From assembly GCF_013376005.1 (NCBI RefSeq), contig NZ_JABMJK010000006.1, positions 62,001-126,000 of the forward strand: DNA of 64,000 nt. The letters run 5' to 3'. The notes under the pieces are model-generated. The model saw nothing but the letters and a program-made list of their open reading frames with translations. It was not told the origin of the DNA and searched no databases. Positions 45,101-56,526 of this stretch are shown here, piece after piece (the first letter of the stretch is position 1; the number at the start of each line of letters is the position of its first letter). Made by a program: the position numbers and the translations under genes. The stretch comes from Duganella sp. SG902 (GTDB lineage Bacteria; Pseudomonadota; Gammaproteobacteria; Burkholderiales; Burkholderiaceae_D).

Positions 45101-45836
45101 TCACCGCGTCGACGCCATACAGCGCGCCGGCGCTCTCCATCTCCGGATGGGTGGACTTGAGCAATTGCGCGGCGCCCTGGGCGTCGCGCAGGTACAGTTG
45201 AGCGAACGGCACGTCGTCGGGATTGACGCCGATCGCGTCCAGCGCGATGGCGCAGGCGCCCAGCACCGTCTTTTCCTGCAACGTGCGCACATTCAGTTCC
45301 GACAAGGTGCGCAGCCGGCGCGCGTTCAGGTGCCGGCTGGTCACGTCCAGATTGGCGCAGAACAGCCCGGCCACCTGCCCCGACTCGTCCCGCACCGGGC
45401 TATAGGAGAAGGCGTAGAAGGTCTCCTCCAGGAAGTCGCCGCGGCGCATGAACAGCTGCACGTCGTCGGCCATGGTGGAGACGCCATGCGTGAACACCCG
45501 TTCCACCAGCGGGCCGCAATAGTCCCAGATCTCGGCCCATACCTCGACCGTGGGCCGGCCCAGCGCCCACGGGTGCTTGGCCATGCTGAGCACATCGATG
45601 TAGGCGTCGTTGTATAAAAACGTCACCTGCTCGCCCCACCCCATCCACATCGGCTGCGGGGAATTGAGCATCAGGTTAATCACGGTCTTCAGGCTATGCG
45701 GCCAGCCATCGATGGGACCCAGCGGCGTGTTGCCCCAATCGTGCGCCCAGATGCGCGCCCCCAACTCGCCCGGCGCGTTGAGGAACATCGGTATGTCATC
45801 TGGTGCCGGTATCGACATGGGGTCTGGACCATTCAT
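42132..45836 (-). CDS. double-kinase hybrid sensor protein, PAS-GAF-HK-REC-PAS-HK-REC (1234 aa)
   Basis: The order of domains is: PAS-like module (about 25-165, [31 protein letters not shown]); GAF-like region (about 185-325); H-box [15 protein letters not shown] with His347 and a HATPase with GSGIGLALV; receiver with Asp656 ([12 protein letters not shown]); PAS (about 745-860); second H-box [15 protein letters not shown] with His879 and HATPase GLGLGLAIA; final receiver with Asp1164 ([12 protein letters not shown]). No membrane segment is visible. It is a cytosolic relay with two complete phosphorelay cores in one chain. The start at 45836 (or ATG 45818) lacks a clear ribosome site. The start codon lies only 36 bp from that of the divergent helicase gene. 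Confidence 0.9.
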   Translation of the reverse strand: MNGPDPMSIPAPDDIPMFLNAPGELGARIWAHDWGNTPLGPIDGWPHSLKTVINLMLNSPQPMWMGWGEQVTFLYNDAYIDVLSMAKHPWALGRPTVEVWAEIWDYCGPLVERVFTHGVSTMADDVQLFMRRGDFLEETFYAFSYSPVRDESGQVAGLFCANLDVTSRHLNARRLRTLSELNVRTLQEKTVLGACAIALDAIGVNPDDVPFAQLYLRDAQGAAQLLKSTHPEMESAGALYGVDAVIAGAEPRLVTLERQPAGVPAGPSQQPVRQALTLPVLDSGALVLGVSPARRLDAEYRSFLELIATQAGNAIRHARAAEDERLRADMLAEVDRAKTQFFGNVSHEFRTPLTLLLGPVQDALEDDAVPLPPAQRERLQIVQRNALRLQKLVNTLLEFSRVEAGRAQARFVPTDLAALTTDLASSFRSAIESAGMRLRVDCPALPAPVYVDPAMWEKIVLNLLSNAFKFTFEGEIHVSLRALGTQVRLSVADTGSGIPHDQLPHLFERFHRVEGARSRTHEGSGIGLALVRDLVELHGGAIGVESVVGRGSVFNVALPLGSAHLPSDQLGVTPARPLQSVAAAYVAEAEGWMQHAADPGAQGTMHGRLLIVDDNADMRDYLRRLLQAQWQVEVCNNGIEALAMIERSPPDLILSDVMMPQLDGFGLLAALRAQESTRHIPFMMLSARAGEEARLEGLQAGADDYLVKPFSGRELAARIEVLRLRQRMRTVQDEATRRMRSIFSQAPVAICILSGPRHVFEQANDYYQRLIGPRPLLGLSVRDALPELASQGIFELLDGVLASGRPYVGRSVQLRMLGGEDLQLSDRWFDFVYQPLFDDDGKTQGVAVVAFDVTELATAKRAAEAASRAKDEFLAMLGHELRNPLAPIVTALQLMRMRGGDFALKERTVIERQTRHLVALVDDLLDVSRVAQGKIQLRRQVVEMIEVVTRAIETASPLIEQKRHTLAVAVPPSGLPVLADPVRLAQVLSNLLTNAAKYTESGGQLAVRAYLEDDEMVLEVHDNGIGISSAMLGRVFERFTQERQALSRSQGGLGLGLAIARSMTELHGGRISAHSEGTGRGSVFVVRLPAWKEKRTDPRRIAPPAPSALPPGHLRVMVVDDNEDAARALGEGLELLGHTVRVAFSAPDALVLASHFRPQIGILDIGLPGMDGYELAQRLRQQAGAALRLFAVTGYGQDADRQQAAEAGFERHLTKPVELGQLESLLQSGDVASL

Positions 45837-45872
45837 GATTTACAATGTTTTCGAGCTTACCACGCCAATATC

Positions 45873-48800
45873 ATGACTGACGCCCTGCACGCCACCACCC
45901 TGACCTGGCGCTTTCACCCTGCGGTGACGGCGTGGTTCGGCGCGGCCTTCGCCGGCGCCACCGAAGCCCAGCAGCGCGCCTGGCCGCTGATCCAGTCGGG
46001 CCAGGCCACGCTGATCGCCGCCCCCACCGGCTCGGGCAAGACCCTGACCGCCTTCCTGGCCGCCATCGACGCGCTGGTGCGCGAGAGCCGCCACGCGCCG
46101 CTGCCGGATGAAACGCGGGTGCTGTACGTGTCGCCATTGAAGGCGCTGTCGAACGATATCCGCGTCAACCTGCTGGCGCCCCTGGAAGGGATAGGCCGCG
46201 AGCTGGAGGCCATGGGGCAACCGCCGCATGGCATCCGCAGTGCCGTGCGCACCGGCGACACCACCCAGGCCGAGCGCAACGCCATGCGCCGGCGCGCGCC
46301 GCACATCCTGGTCTCGACGCCGGAATCGCTGTACGTGCTGCTGGGATCCGACAGCGGCCGCGCCATGCTGGCCAGCGTGCGCACGGTGATCGTGGATGAG
46401 ATTCACGCGGTGGCCGGCAGCAAGCGTGGCAGCCATCTGGCGCTGAGCCTCGAGCGGCTCGACGCCCTGTGCGCGCGGCCGCCGGTGCGGATCGGCCTCT
46501 CGGCCACGCAAAAGCCCATCTCGGCGGTGGCGCGCTACCTGGCCGGCGCCGGCCGTTCCTGCGCCGTGGTGGACGTGGGCCACGTGCGGGCGCGTGACCT
46601 CAACCTGGAGCTGCCGCCGGTGCCGCTGGAGGCGGTGATGCCGAACGAGGTGTGGGAACGCGTCTACGACCGGCTGGCCGAGCTGACGGCCATGCATCGC
46701 ACCACGCTCATCTTCGTCAACACCCGCCGCATGGCCGAGCGCATGGCGCGCCAGCTGGCGGACCGCATCGGGCCCGAACACGTGGCCGCGCACCACGGCA
46801 GCCTGGCCAAGGAATACCGGCTGGACGCCGAACAGCGGCTCAAGCGCGGCGCCCTGCGGGTGCTGATCGCCACCGCCTCGCTGGAACTGGGCATCGACAT
46901 CGGCGACGTGGAGCTGGTGTGCCAGATCGGTTCACCGCGCAGCATCGCCGCCTTCCTGCAGCGGGTGGGCCGCTCCGGCCACCACGTCGGCGGCTTGCCC
47001 AAGGGCCGCCTGTTCCCCACTTCGCGCGATGACCTGATCGAATGCGCGGCGCTGCTGGACTGCGTGCGGCGCAATGAACTCGACCAGCTGCGCGTTCCTG
47101 CCGCGCCGCTGGACGTGCTGGCGCAGCAGATCGTGGCGGAAGTGGCTTGCCGCGAATGGAGCGAGGACGGTTTGTATGAGCTGGTGCGGCGCGCGGCGCC
47201 GTACGCTGAACTCGAGCGCCAGCGCTACGACGACGTGCTGCACATGCTGACCGACGGCTACACCAGCCGCCAGGGCGTGCGCGGCTCCTACCTGCACCGC
47301 GACACGGTGAGCGGCACCCTGCGCGGCCGGCGCGGCGGCAAGATGACGGCGGTGATGTCCGGCGGGACCATACCGGACAACGCCGACTACACGGTGCTGC
47401 TGGAGCCGCAGGGCCAGAACATCGGCACCGTGCACGAGGATTTTGCGGTGGAGAGCCTGGCAGGCGACGTGTTCCAGCTCGGGAACACCTCGTATCGCAT
47501 CCAGCGCGTGGAAGCGGGCAAGGTGCGCGTCGAGGATGCGCATGGCGCCGCGCCGAACATTCCATTCTGGCTGGGCGAGGCCCCGGGGCGCAGCGATGAA
47601 CTGTCGGTCGGCGTGGCGCGCCTGCGCGCCGAGATGGACCGCCTGCTGGCGGCCGCCCCCGACGGCGAAGCCGGAATCGAAAGCGCCGTGGACTGGCTGC
47701 TCGAACATCTGGGCCTGCGGGACGCGGCGGCGCGCCAGATCGTTGAATATCTGGCGCGCGCGCGTGCCGCGCTGGGCGCGCTGCCGACGCGCGATACGCT
47801 GGTGATGGAGCGCTTCTTCGACGAATCCGGCGGCATGCAACTGGTGCTGCATGCGCCGTTCGGCAGCCGTATCAACCGGGCCTGGGGACTGGCCCTGCGC
47901 AAGCGCTTCTGCCGCACATTCAATTTCGAGCTGCAAGCGGCGGCCACCGAGGACGCGATCGTGCTGTCGCTGTCGGACAGCCACAGCTTTCCGCTGGATG
48001 AAGTGTGGCGCTACCTGCGCTCCAGCACGGCGGAGCATGTGCTGGTACAGGCATTGCTGGACGCTCCGCTGTTCAACGTGCGATGGCGCTGGAACGCCAC
48101 CACCGCGCTGGCCCTGCCGCGCTTTAGCGGCGGCCGCAAGGTGGCCCCGCAGCTGCAGCGCATGAAGAGCGACGATTTGCTGGCGGCGGTGTTCCCCGAC
48201 CAGGCGGCATGCCTTGAAAATATCGTCGGCGAGCGCGAGCTGCCCAGCCATCCTCTGGTGGACCAGACCCTGGACGATTGCCTGCACGAGGCGATGGACA
48301 GCGAGGGCTGGCTGGCGCTGTTGCGGCGCATGGAGGCTGGCGAAGTGCGCTTGTTGTCGCGCGACCTGCCGGCGCCATCGCCGCTGGCCATGGAGATTCT
48401 GAATGCGCGGCCGTACGCCTTCCTGGACGACGCGCCGCTGGAGGAACGGCGCGCGCGGGCGGTCGCCAACCGGCGCTGGACCGATCCCGCATCGCCGGAC
48501 GATCTGGGCGCGCTGGACGCCGGCGCGATCGCGGCGGTGGAGGCCGAGGCCTGGCCGTCGGTGCGCAACGGTGACGAGATGCATGAGGCCTTGATGTCGC
48601 TGGCCTGCATCACGCCGGCCGAAATCGCGCGCGAGGAAGGCTGGCAGGCGTGGGTGGACGGCCTTGCGGACACCGGACGCGCCATGCGCCTGCGCGATGC
48701 CTCCAGCGGTGCCGATCTGTGGGTGGCGCGCGAGCGTCTGGCCTGCGCGCTGGCCGCCTGGCCCGGCGCGGCGATCGCCGGCCAGGCGGCGGACGACCTT

Positions 48801-50288
48801 GCGGCGCCTGGCGATGAGGAATGGACGCGGGATGCGGCCCTGGTGGAGATTCTGCGTGCGCGTCTGAGCGGATTCGGTCCGCGGACGGTGGCGGCGATCG
48901 CCGCGCCGCTTTCGCTGCCGGCATCCACGGTCACCATCGCGCTGACGCAGCTGGAGAGCGAAGGCTACGTGATGCGCGGCAGCTTCACGCCCGGTGCCAC
49001 GGCGGAGGAATGGTGCGAGCGCCACCTGCTGGCGCGCATCCATCGCTACACCATCCGCAGCCTGCGGCGCGAGATCGAACCGGTCGAACGTCAGGACTTC
49101 ATGCGCTTCCTGTTCGAATGGCAGCACCTCGCGCCGGACACGCAACTGCAAGGCAGCGACGCGCTGCCGGAAGCGCTGGCCCAGCTGGAGGGCTACGAAG
49201 CCGCCGCCGGCGCATGGGAAAGCGAGCTGCTGGCCGTGCGCGTGCACGACTACTCGGCCTTGTGGCTGGATGAGCTGTGCCGTGCCGGCAAAATCGTCTG
49301 GACCCGCGTTGGCGCCCCGGCCAGCGCGGCCGGCGGCCCGGTACGCGGCACGCCGCTGGTGCTGCTGCCGCGCCGGCAACTGGCGCTGTGGCACGCGCTG
49401 CCGGCGGTGGCCGCCGAAGTCGAGGTGTCGCCGCGCGCCGCGCGCGTGCTGGAAGCGCTGCGGCGCGACGGCGCCATGTTCTTCGACGAGCTGTCGCACG
49501 ACGCCCGCCTGCTGCCGGTGGAGCTGGAGAACACGCTGGGCGAACTGGTGGCCACGGGGCTGGTCAACGCCGACAGCTACGCCGGCCTGCGCGCCATGCT
49601 GGTCCCGGCCAACAAGCGCGCCAGCAGCGACAAGCGCCGCCGCCGTGGCGCCGGCCCGACCATGGAGGAAGCCGGCCGCTGGGCGCTGGTGCGGCGCGGC
49701 GACAACCTGACCGTCACCGTCCGCCCCGTCGAAACCGCCGATGACGCGTCGTTCCCGCGCAGGCGGGAACCCATGCCGAGTGTGGATTCCCGCCTGCGCG
49801 GGAACGACGCTGTACGCAAGCCGCGCACCGATCCTGACACGCTAGAACACATCGCCATGACGCTGCTGCGCCGCTACGGCGTGATGTTCTGGCGCCTGCT
49901 GGAGCGCGAGGCCGGCTGGATGCCGAGCTGGCGCGAACTGCTGCCCGTCTACCACCGCCTGGAGGCGCGCGGCGACATCCGGGGCGGGCGCTTCGTCGCC
50001 GGCCTCTCCGGCGAACAATTCGCCCTGCCGGAGGCCATTCCCCTGCTGCGCGACATGCGCCGCCGGCCGCACGACGGCGGCTACGTCCGCATCTCCGCCG
50101 TCGACCCGCTCAACCTGTGCGGCACCCTGCTGCCGGGCGACAAAGTACCCGCCCTCGCCGGCAACCACATACTGTTCCGCGACGGCCTGCCGGTCGCCAC
50201 CCAAATTGGCGGCAAATTCCATTACCAGGCAGCCAAGGAAGAGCGCGAACTACTCCACGCCTGGCTGGTGGGCAAGCCCCCGGTTTAA
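45873..50288 (+). CDS. lhr: Lhr-family large ATP-dependent helicase (1471 aa)
   Basis: This is a superfamily 2 3'-5' DNA/RNA helicase. Motif I APTGSGKTLTAFLAA lies near residue 50, motif II DEIH in VIVDEIHAVAGSKRGSHLAL and motif III GLSATQKPI; then a RecA2 domain with FVNTRRMAERMARQLADRIG, HHGSL, TASLELGIDIG and QRVGRSGH. A winged-helix and beta-barrel Lhr core (about 430-860) and the long C-terminal Lhr extension of HTH repeats follow. E. coli Lhr has 1538 residues. Residues about 1292-1313 are encoded by a 65-bp palindromic repeat inserted in frame (49746-49810). The family acts in DNA repair and replication-fork processing. Confidence 0.93.
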   Translation: MTDALHATTLTWRFHPAVTAWFGAAFAGATEAQQRAWPLIQSGQATLIAAPTGSGKTLTAFLAAIDALVRESRHAPLPDETRVLYVSPLKALSNDIRVNLLAPLEGIGRELEAMGQPPHGIRSAVRTGDTTQAERNAMRRRAPHILVSTPESLYVLLGSDSGRAMLASVRTVIVDEIHAVAGSKRGSHLALSLERLDALCARPPVRIGLSATQKPISAVARYLAGAGRSCAVVDVGHVRARDLNLELPPVPLEAVMPNEVWERVYDRLAELTAMHRTTLIFVNTRRMAERMARQLADRIGPEHVAAHHGSLAKEYRLDAEQRLKRGALRVLIATASLELGIDIGDVELVCQIGSPRSIAAFLQRVGRSGHHVGGLPKGRLFPTSRDDLIECAALLDCVRRNELDQLRVPAAPLDVLAQQIVAEVACREWSEDGLYELVRRAAPYAELERQRYDDVLHMLTDGYTSRQGVRGSYLHRDTVSGTLRGRRGGKMTAVMSGGTIPDNADYTVLLEPQGQNIGTVHEDFAVESLAGDVFQLGNTSYRIQRVEAGKVRVEDAHGAAPNIPFWLGEAPGRSDELSVGVARLRAEMDRLLAAAPDGEAGIESAVDWLLEHLGLRDAAARQIVEYLARARAALGALPTRDTLVMERFFDESGGMQLVLHAPFGSRINRAWGLALRKRFCRTFNFELQAAATEDAIVLSLSDSHSFPLDEVWRYLRSSTAEHVLVQALLDAPLFNVRWRWNATTALALPRFSGGRKVAPQLQRMKSDDLLAAVFPDQAACLENIVGERELPSHPLVDQTLDDCLHEAMDSEGWLALLRRMEAGEVRLLSRDLPAPSPLAMEILNARPYAFLDDAPLEERRARAVANRRWTDPASPDDLGALDAGAIAAVEAEAWPSVRNGDEMHEALMSLACITPAEIAREEGWQAWVDGLADTGRAMRLRDASSGADLWVARERLACALAAWPGAAIAGQAADDLAAPGDEEWTRDAALVEILRARLSGFGPRTVAAIAAPLSLPASTVTIALTQLESEGYVMRGSFTPGATAEEWCERHLLARIHRYTIRSLRREIEPVERQDFMRFLFEWQHLAPDTQLQGSDALPEALAQLEGYEAAAGAWESELLAVRVHDYSALWLDELCRAGKIVWTRVGAPASAAGGPVRGTPLVLLPRRQLALWHALPAVAAEVEVSPRAARVLEALRRDGAMFFDELSHDARLLPVELENTLGELVATGLVNADSYAGLRAMLVPANKRASSDKRRRRGAGPTMEEAGRWALVRRGDNLTVTVRPVETADDASFPRRREPMPSVDSRLRGNDAVRKPRTDPDTLEHIAMTLLRRYGVMFWRLLEREAGWMPSWRELLPVYHRLEARGDIRGGRFVAGLSGEQFALPEAIPLLRDMRRRPHDGGYVRISAVDPLNLCGTLLPGDKVPALAGNHILFRDGLPVATQIGGKFHYQAAKEERELLHAWLVGKPPV
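49746..49810 (+). repeat. REP-like palindromic element inside lhr
   Basis: Two 25-nt arms (49746-49770 and 49786-49810) are inverted copies matching at 24 of 25 positions, around a 15-nt spacer. Each arm itself contains the short hairpin TTCCCGC-GCAG-GCGGGAA. The sequence is that of the dispersed TTCCCGC...GCGGGAA intergenic repeat family of beta- and gammaproteobacteria, normally outside genes. Here it is translated in frame as the PRRREPMPSVDSRLRGND stretch of the helicase. No other copy is seen in this window. Confidence 0.85.
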
Positions 50289-50345
50289 CGCCACTGTGGC
50301 ATAGCGCACATAACGATCAGGGCGCGAGGCGTAGCATGAATACCC

Positions 50346-52324
50346 ATGAAAAAATCGCGCCCACTCAAAATCGTGCTTGGCCTGTGCGCCACGCTGTTGC
50401 TGGTGTTGACGGCGATCGTCATCTTCCTGCTGACCTTCGACTGGAACCGCGCCCGCCCATGGATTAATCAGCGCGTGTCGGACAACATCGGCCGCGAATT
50501 CGCCATCAACGGCGACCTGCGCGTGCGCTGGGAACAAGGCGACGCGACCGAGAGCGGCTGGCGGCGCTACGTGCCGCGTCCGCGCATCAGCGCCGCCGAC
50601 GTCAGCATCGCCAACCCGGCGTGGACCAGCACCGGCCCGCGCCTGGTCAGCGTCGGCAGCATCGTGGCGGCGGTCCACCCGCTGCCGCTGCTGCACAAGG
50701 AAGTCGCCATCACCGACCTCGCGGTCGACAAGGTCACCGTGGCGGCGCAGCGCCGCGCCGACGGCAGCAACACCTGGACCTTCAAGGACAACGGTCCGTC
50801 CGAATGGGACATCGACATCCAGCGCCTGACGCTGGGCGACGGCGACCTGCGCTACCTCGACGACGGCATCCGGCTCGACCTGCGCGCCAGGGCCAGCGGC
50901 ATCAACGAGGGCACGGACGCCCAAAAATACGGCCTGCGCTTTGACCTCAGCGGCAGCTACCGCGACGCCCCCGTCACCGGCGGCGGCAAGGTCGGCAAGG
51001 TGCTGGCCCTGCGCGACGAACACGCCAACTTCCCGGTGCAGGCCAACGCCAACCTGGGCAAGAACAAGATCGCCGTCGAAGGCATGGTGACCGATCCGCG
51101 CAAGCCGGCCGGCCTCGATCTGAAACTCACATTGGGCGGCGCCAGCATGGCCGACCTGTATCCGCTGACCGGCGTGCTGCTGCCTGAAACGCCGCCCTAC
51201 ACCACCACCGGACGCCTGATCGGCAAGAAGGCCGGCGCCACCTGGAACTGGACCTACAAGGACTTCACGGGCACGGTGGGCGGCAGCGACCTGGAAGGCA
51301 CCCTGGCCTACAGCCCGCGCCAGCCGCGCCCACTGCTGACCGGCGCGCTCACCTCGCGCCAGCTGCGGCTGGAGGACCTGGGACCGACCATCGGCACCAA
51401 GGGCAACGACAAGTCCGACAAGGCGCTGCCGGTCGACCAGTTCAACACCGCCAAATGGGGCGCGCTCGACGCCGACGTCAAATTCACCGGCAAGAAGCTG
51501 GTGCGCACGCACGACATCCCGCTGCAGGATATCGAAACCCACATCCGCATGAAAGACAAGGTGCTGACGCTCACGCCACTCAACTTCGGCATGGCCGGCG
51601 GCACCATCACCTCCAACGTCAAGCTGGATGGGCGCCAAAAACAGATCGACGCGCAAATCCGCATGGCCGCACGCCACCTGAAGATACGCCAGCTGTTCCC
51701 CAAGCTGGAATCGATGCAGGCCAGCGTCGGCGAGGTCAGCGCCGACGCGGCGCTGGCCGGCAAGGGCAACTCCGTGTCCGCCATGCTGGCCAGCTCCAGC
51801 GGCGAGTTGGGCGCCACCGTCAGCGAAGGCTCGGTCAGCAAATTCATTCTGGAGGCGGCGGGCCTGAACATCGCCAACCTGGTGTTCGTCAAACTGTTCG
51901 GCGACAAGCAGATCCAGCTCAACTGCCTGGCCGGCGACTTCGTGGTGGAACACGGCAAGGCGCAGACGCGCCGCTTCGTGGTCGACACCAAGGAGGCCGT
52001 GATCGACATCACGGGCAACGTGGACATGGCGAAGGAAACGCTGGACCTCGACGTGCGCCCGCAAACCAAAGGCGTGCGCATTATTTCGCTGCGTACCCCG
52101 CTGTACGCGCGCGGCACCTTCACCAACCCGGACGTGGGGCCGCAGAAAGGCCCGCTGGCGCTCAAGGCCGGCGCCGCCGTGGCGCTGGCCACCATCGTCA
52201 ATCCGGCGGCCGCGATTATCCCGCTGGTCAATCCGGGCAAGGTGGAGCCGGTGGATTGCGCCGCCGCGCTGGCGCAAGCCAACCAGACCCGCAACGAAGC
52301 CAAGACCCAGCCGGTGAAGAAGCA

Positions 52325-52328
<4 letters not shown>
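50346..52328 (+). CDS. AsmA family inner-membrane-anchored protein (660 aa)
   Basis: A single N-terminal anchor (about 8-30, IVLGLCATLLLVLTAIVIFL) is followed by a large periplasmic region of repeating beta strands. AsmA signatures are seen near the start (RPWINQRVSDNIGREFAING), in the middle (DLAVDKVTVAAQRRADGSNT) and in the C-terminal AsmA_2 block (about 480-610: LAGKGNSVSAMLASSSGELG, LNCLAGDFVVEHGKAQTRRF, DVRPQTKGVRIISLRTPLYA, GTFTNPDVGPQKG). AsmA-like proteins are thought to bridge the envelope for lipid transport and to affect outer-membrane assembly. It stands alone; its stop is shared with the convergent dctD gene (CTAG). Confidence 0.9.
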
Positions 52329-53658
<1,330 letters not shown>

Positions 53659-53662
<4 letters not shown>

Positions 53663-55461
53663 GTCTCCTGCTCCGCCAGCGGCAAAACGATCACAAACCG
53701 GGCGCCGCCGGCCTCCGGCGCTTCGACGCGCAGCTCGCCGCCGAACTCGCGCACGATCTGCTCGGAGATCGCCAGTCCCAGCCCCAGTCCCTTGCCCTGC
53801 GGTTTGGTGGTAAAAAATGGTTCAAACAAATGGGCGCGGATGTCCTCCGGTATGCCGGGCCCGGAGTCCGTGACCGCGATCAGCGCGCGGCCGTTGGCGC
53901 GTTCCACGCTCACCGTCAGGTGGCGCGCCTCGCTGTCGGCCATCGCGTCCAGCGCGTTGTTGAACAGGTTGATCAGCACCTGTTCCAGCCGGTTGGTGTC
54001 GCACAGCGCATGCACGTCCTGGTCGCGCACCGACAAGCGGAAGTTGACCCGCTCCTGCTCCACGCGCCGCTCCACCAGGAACAGCGCGGAGGTAATCGCC
54101 GCGGTCACCGGCACCGCCGTCAAGCTGGCGTCGGCCTTGCGCGCGAACTGGCGCAACTGCCCGGTCAAGGCGCCCATGCGCGCCACCAGCTGCGAGATGG
54201 TGGCGAGGTTGCTCCTGGCCTCGTCCAGCCGTCCGCGCTCGATCAGCACCCGCGCGTTGTCGGACATGGTGCGCAGCGCCGTCAGCGGCTGGTTCAGTTC
54301 ATGCGTCATGCCGGCCGCCATCTGACCCAGCACCGCCATTTTGCCGGCTTGTACCAGCTCGCTCTGCGCGCGCCGCAGCTTTTCCTCGGCCGCGCGGCGC
54401 ACGCTGTTTTCCTCGCTCAGGTGCCGCGTCATCTCGCGCAGGCTGGTGGTGCGCTCGGCCACCATGGCTTCCAGATGCTCGCGCGTCTGCTTGCGCTGGC
54501 GGCCGTACAGCACCAGCATCAGCAACAGCGCCTGCAGCAGCAGCGCAAACAGGAACACGTTGCGGGCGCTGGCGCGGGCGCTGCTCAAGTCGGAAAGATA
54601 TACAAACTTCCAGTGGCGCGGCGCCAGCGAACGGCTCTGGCTGAGCACCGGCGTGCGCTGGTCCTCCGGCAGCGTGACGATGGCCGCCTCGCCGTCCAGC
54701 CGGCGCAATTCGCGCATGCCCAGCGGCGTCAGGGCGTGCCCCGAGTACTGGCGCGAGGCCGCCAGTTCCCGCGTCGCCTCGGGCGACAGCGGCGCCAGCG
54801 TGCGGTACTTCCATCCGGGTACGGAGCTGAGGAACACCACGCCGTTGGCATCGGCCAGCAGCACCTTGCCGGCGCCCTGTTCCCAGCCGCGTTCCAGCCG
54901 CTCGATGTTGACCTTGACGGTCGCCACCCCGAGCATGCGGCCGTTGTGATAAATGCCATGCGCGAAGAAGTATCCCGGCTCGCCGTTGGTGGTGCCAACG
55001 CCGTAAAAGCCGCCGGGCACACCGCGCAAGGCATCGCGCACGTAGGGCCGGAAGGCGACGTGATCGCCGACGAAACTGTAAATCGAGCGCCAGTTGCTGG
55101 CCGCCTGCGTCACCCCATCCAGGTTGACGATGTAGATGGTGGTGGAGCCGGACTGGCGATTCAACTGCTCGAGGTAGGCGTTGACCTCGTCGCGCAGCTC
55201 CTCGTCGTGGGGACGCTGCAGCAGCGTCACCACGTCCTTGTTCAGCTCCAGCGTGCCAGGCAGGAAGTCGTACTTGGACAACAGGTTCTCGAGGCTGACC
55301 GCATGGCCCTCCAGACGCTGCGCGCCGGCCAGCCGCAGCCTGTCGGTGGCCGCGTCACCGGCCCAGCGCCCCGCCAACCCTGCCAGCGCCAGGGCGATGG
55401 CCAAAGCCAGTGCCCATAACGCCAGTCGCCGCGCGCGTGCCGCGCCGTGCGATGTTGCCAT
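53659..55461 (-). CDS. dctB: C4-dicarboxylate sensor kinase DctB (600 aa)
   Basis: Membrane helix 1 (about 12-32), a double PAS/Cache periplasmic sensor (about 35-285: TTIYIVNLDGVTQAASNW, FRPYVRDALRGVPGGFYGVG, GYFFAHGIYHNGRMLGVATV), helix 2 (about 290-315), a coiled coil (about 320-370), H-box MAAGMTHELNQPLTAL with His387 and a HATPase with INLFNNALDAM, DSGPGIP and [14 protein letters not shown]. The periplasmic motifs RPY and GYF are those of DctB proteins that bind succinate, fumarate and malate. It overlaps dctD by 4 nt. It phosphorylates DctD at Asp52 (inferred from pairing). Confidence 0.93.
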
Positions 55462-55502
55462 AATCTCCCCTGCGTATTCTCATATGTGAATTTCAGGTAG
55501 CA

Positions 55503-56498
55503 TTAAAACACATGACGTACGCCCAGGTTAACCCCGGTGGTGCCGGAACCGCTGTCGGCCGCCGTGCCGACGTGGAACACCGCCCCGTTGCTGTTGCGGA
55601 TATGGCCATAGGCCGCATACAGGTCGGTGCGGCGCGACAGGCCATGGCTCAGCCCCACCGCCGCCTGGCGCGCGTTCTGGCGCGCCGCTTCCTGGTCGCG
55701 GTGCTCGATCAGGGAGGCGAACAGCTTGTTGCTCCCGCTTAGCTGCGCGGTGAAGCCCAGCAGCGTGTCGTGGCTCTCGCGGCCCGCCACGTCGCGGTTG
55801 CGCGCGTGGGCCGCGTGGCCGGTGACGTCGCCAAAGCGGTAGCGCGCCACCAGCATGGTGTTGCGGCTATGCGCGCTGGCCAGCGCGTCCTCCTTGCGCT
55901 GGTGGGCCAGTTCCAGCGTCAGCGGGCCTTGCTCGTAGCTGCCGCTGGCGCTCACGTAGCGGTTCTTCGCGCTGTCGCCGGCCGCCTCGCCCAGGCCATA
56001 CTGCACGTCGGCCTGGAAACCGGCCATGCGCGGCGTGATGTACTCCACCGTGTTGCTGACGCGCGTGGTGTCGTTGAACACATTCTGCGCGTTGCCGGCC
56101 ATGCCAGTCGAGAACGGGTCGGCCACGTTGTTCAGCGTCTTGTAGAACGGCGTGTACTGCTGGCCGATGCTCAGCGCACCTGCCTTGCCGCTCAGGCACA
56201 GCAAGGCCTGGCGGCCGAACAGCGCGCCGTTTTGCTTGGCCGCGCCGGTGTCGATCGAATAGCCGTTTTCCAGGATGAAGGTCAGCACCGTGCCGCCGCC
56301 CAGATCCTCCTTGCCCTTGAAGCCGAGGCGCGAGCTGGAGGCCATGCCGCTGCCGATTTTTTGCACCGAGCCGCTGTCGCCGCCCCGTTCCAGCAGCAGG
56401 CCGGCGTCCGCCACGCCATACACGGTCAACGACGATTGCGCCTGCGCGCCCAGCGATACCACGGCCAGCGCGCATGCGCCGATTACATACTTTTGCAT
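55503..56498 (-). CDS. classical Gram-negative porin, inside the dct cluster (331 aa)
   Basis: A signal peptide (about 1-21, ACALAVVSLGAQAQ) precedes a 16-strand betaproteobacterial porin: SSLTVYGVADAGLLLERGG, SSRLGFKGKEDLGGG, ENGYSIDTG, the loop-3 region, and a C-terminal strand ending GVRHVF with terminal Phe. It is somewhat shorter than the usual 350-380 residues. AGGAGAC stands before the ATG at 56498. It lies 28 bp after dctA and 41 bp before dctB on the same strand, so it is probably transcribed with them and could supply outer-membrane passage for dicarboxylates. Confidence 0.9.
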   Translation of the reverse strand: MQKYVIGACALAVVSLGAQAQSSLTVYGVADAGLLLERGGDSGSVQKIGSGMASSSRLGFKGKEDLGGGTVLTFILENGYSIDTGAAKQNGALFGRQALLCLSGKAGALSIGQQYTPFYKTLNNVADPFSTGMAGNAQNVFNDTTRVSNTVEYITPRMAGFQADVQYGLGEAAGDSAKNRYVSASGSYEQGPLTLELAHQRKEDALASAHSRNTMLVARYRFGDVTGHAAHARNRDVAGRESHDTLLGFTAQLSGSNKLFASLIEHRDQEAARQNARQAAVGLSHGLSRRTDLYAAYGHIRNSNGAVFHVGTAADSGSGTTGVNLGVRHVF

Positions 56499-56526
56499 CA
56501 ATAAGTCTCCTGTTATGAATTCTTGT

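Noticed and set aside
46932..49499. 855-residue open frame antisense to lhr, and similar long antisense frames (2085-3767, 5586-7934, 30330-31115, 37325-40021)
   Set aside because: They are antisense shadows in high-GC DNA: composition is Ala/Arg/His/Gln-rich without domains, and they lie opposite well-supported genes.
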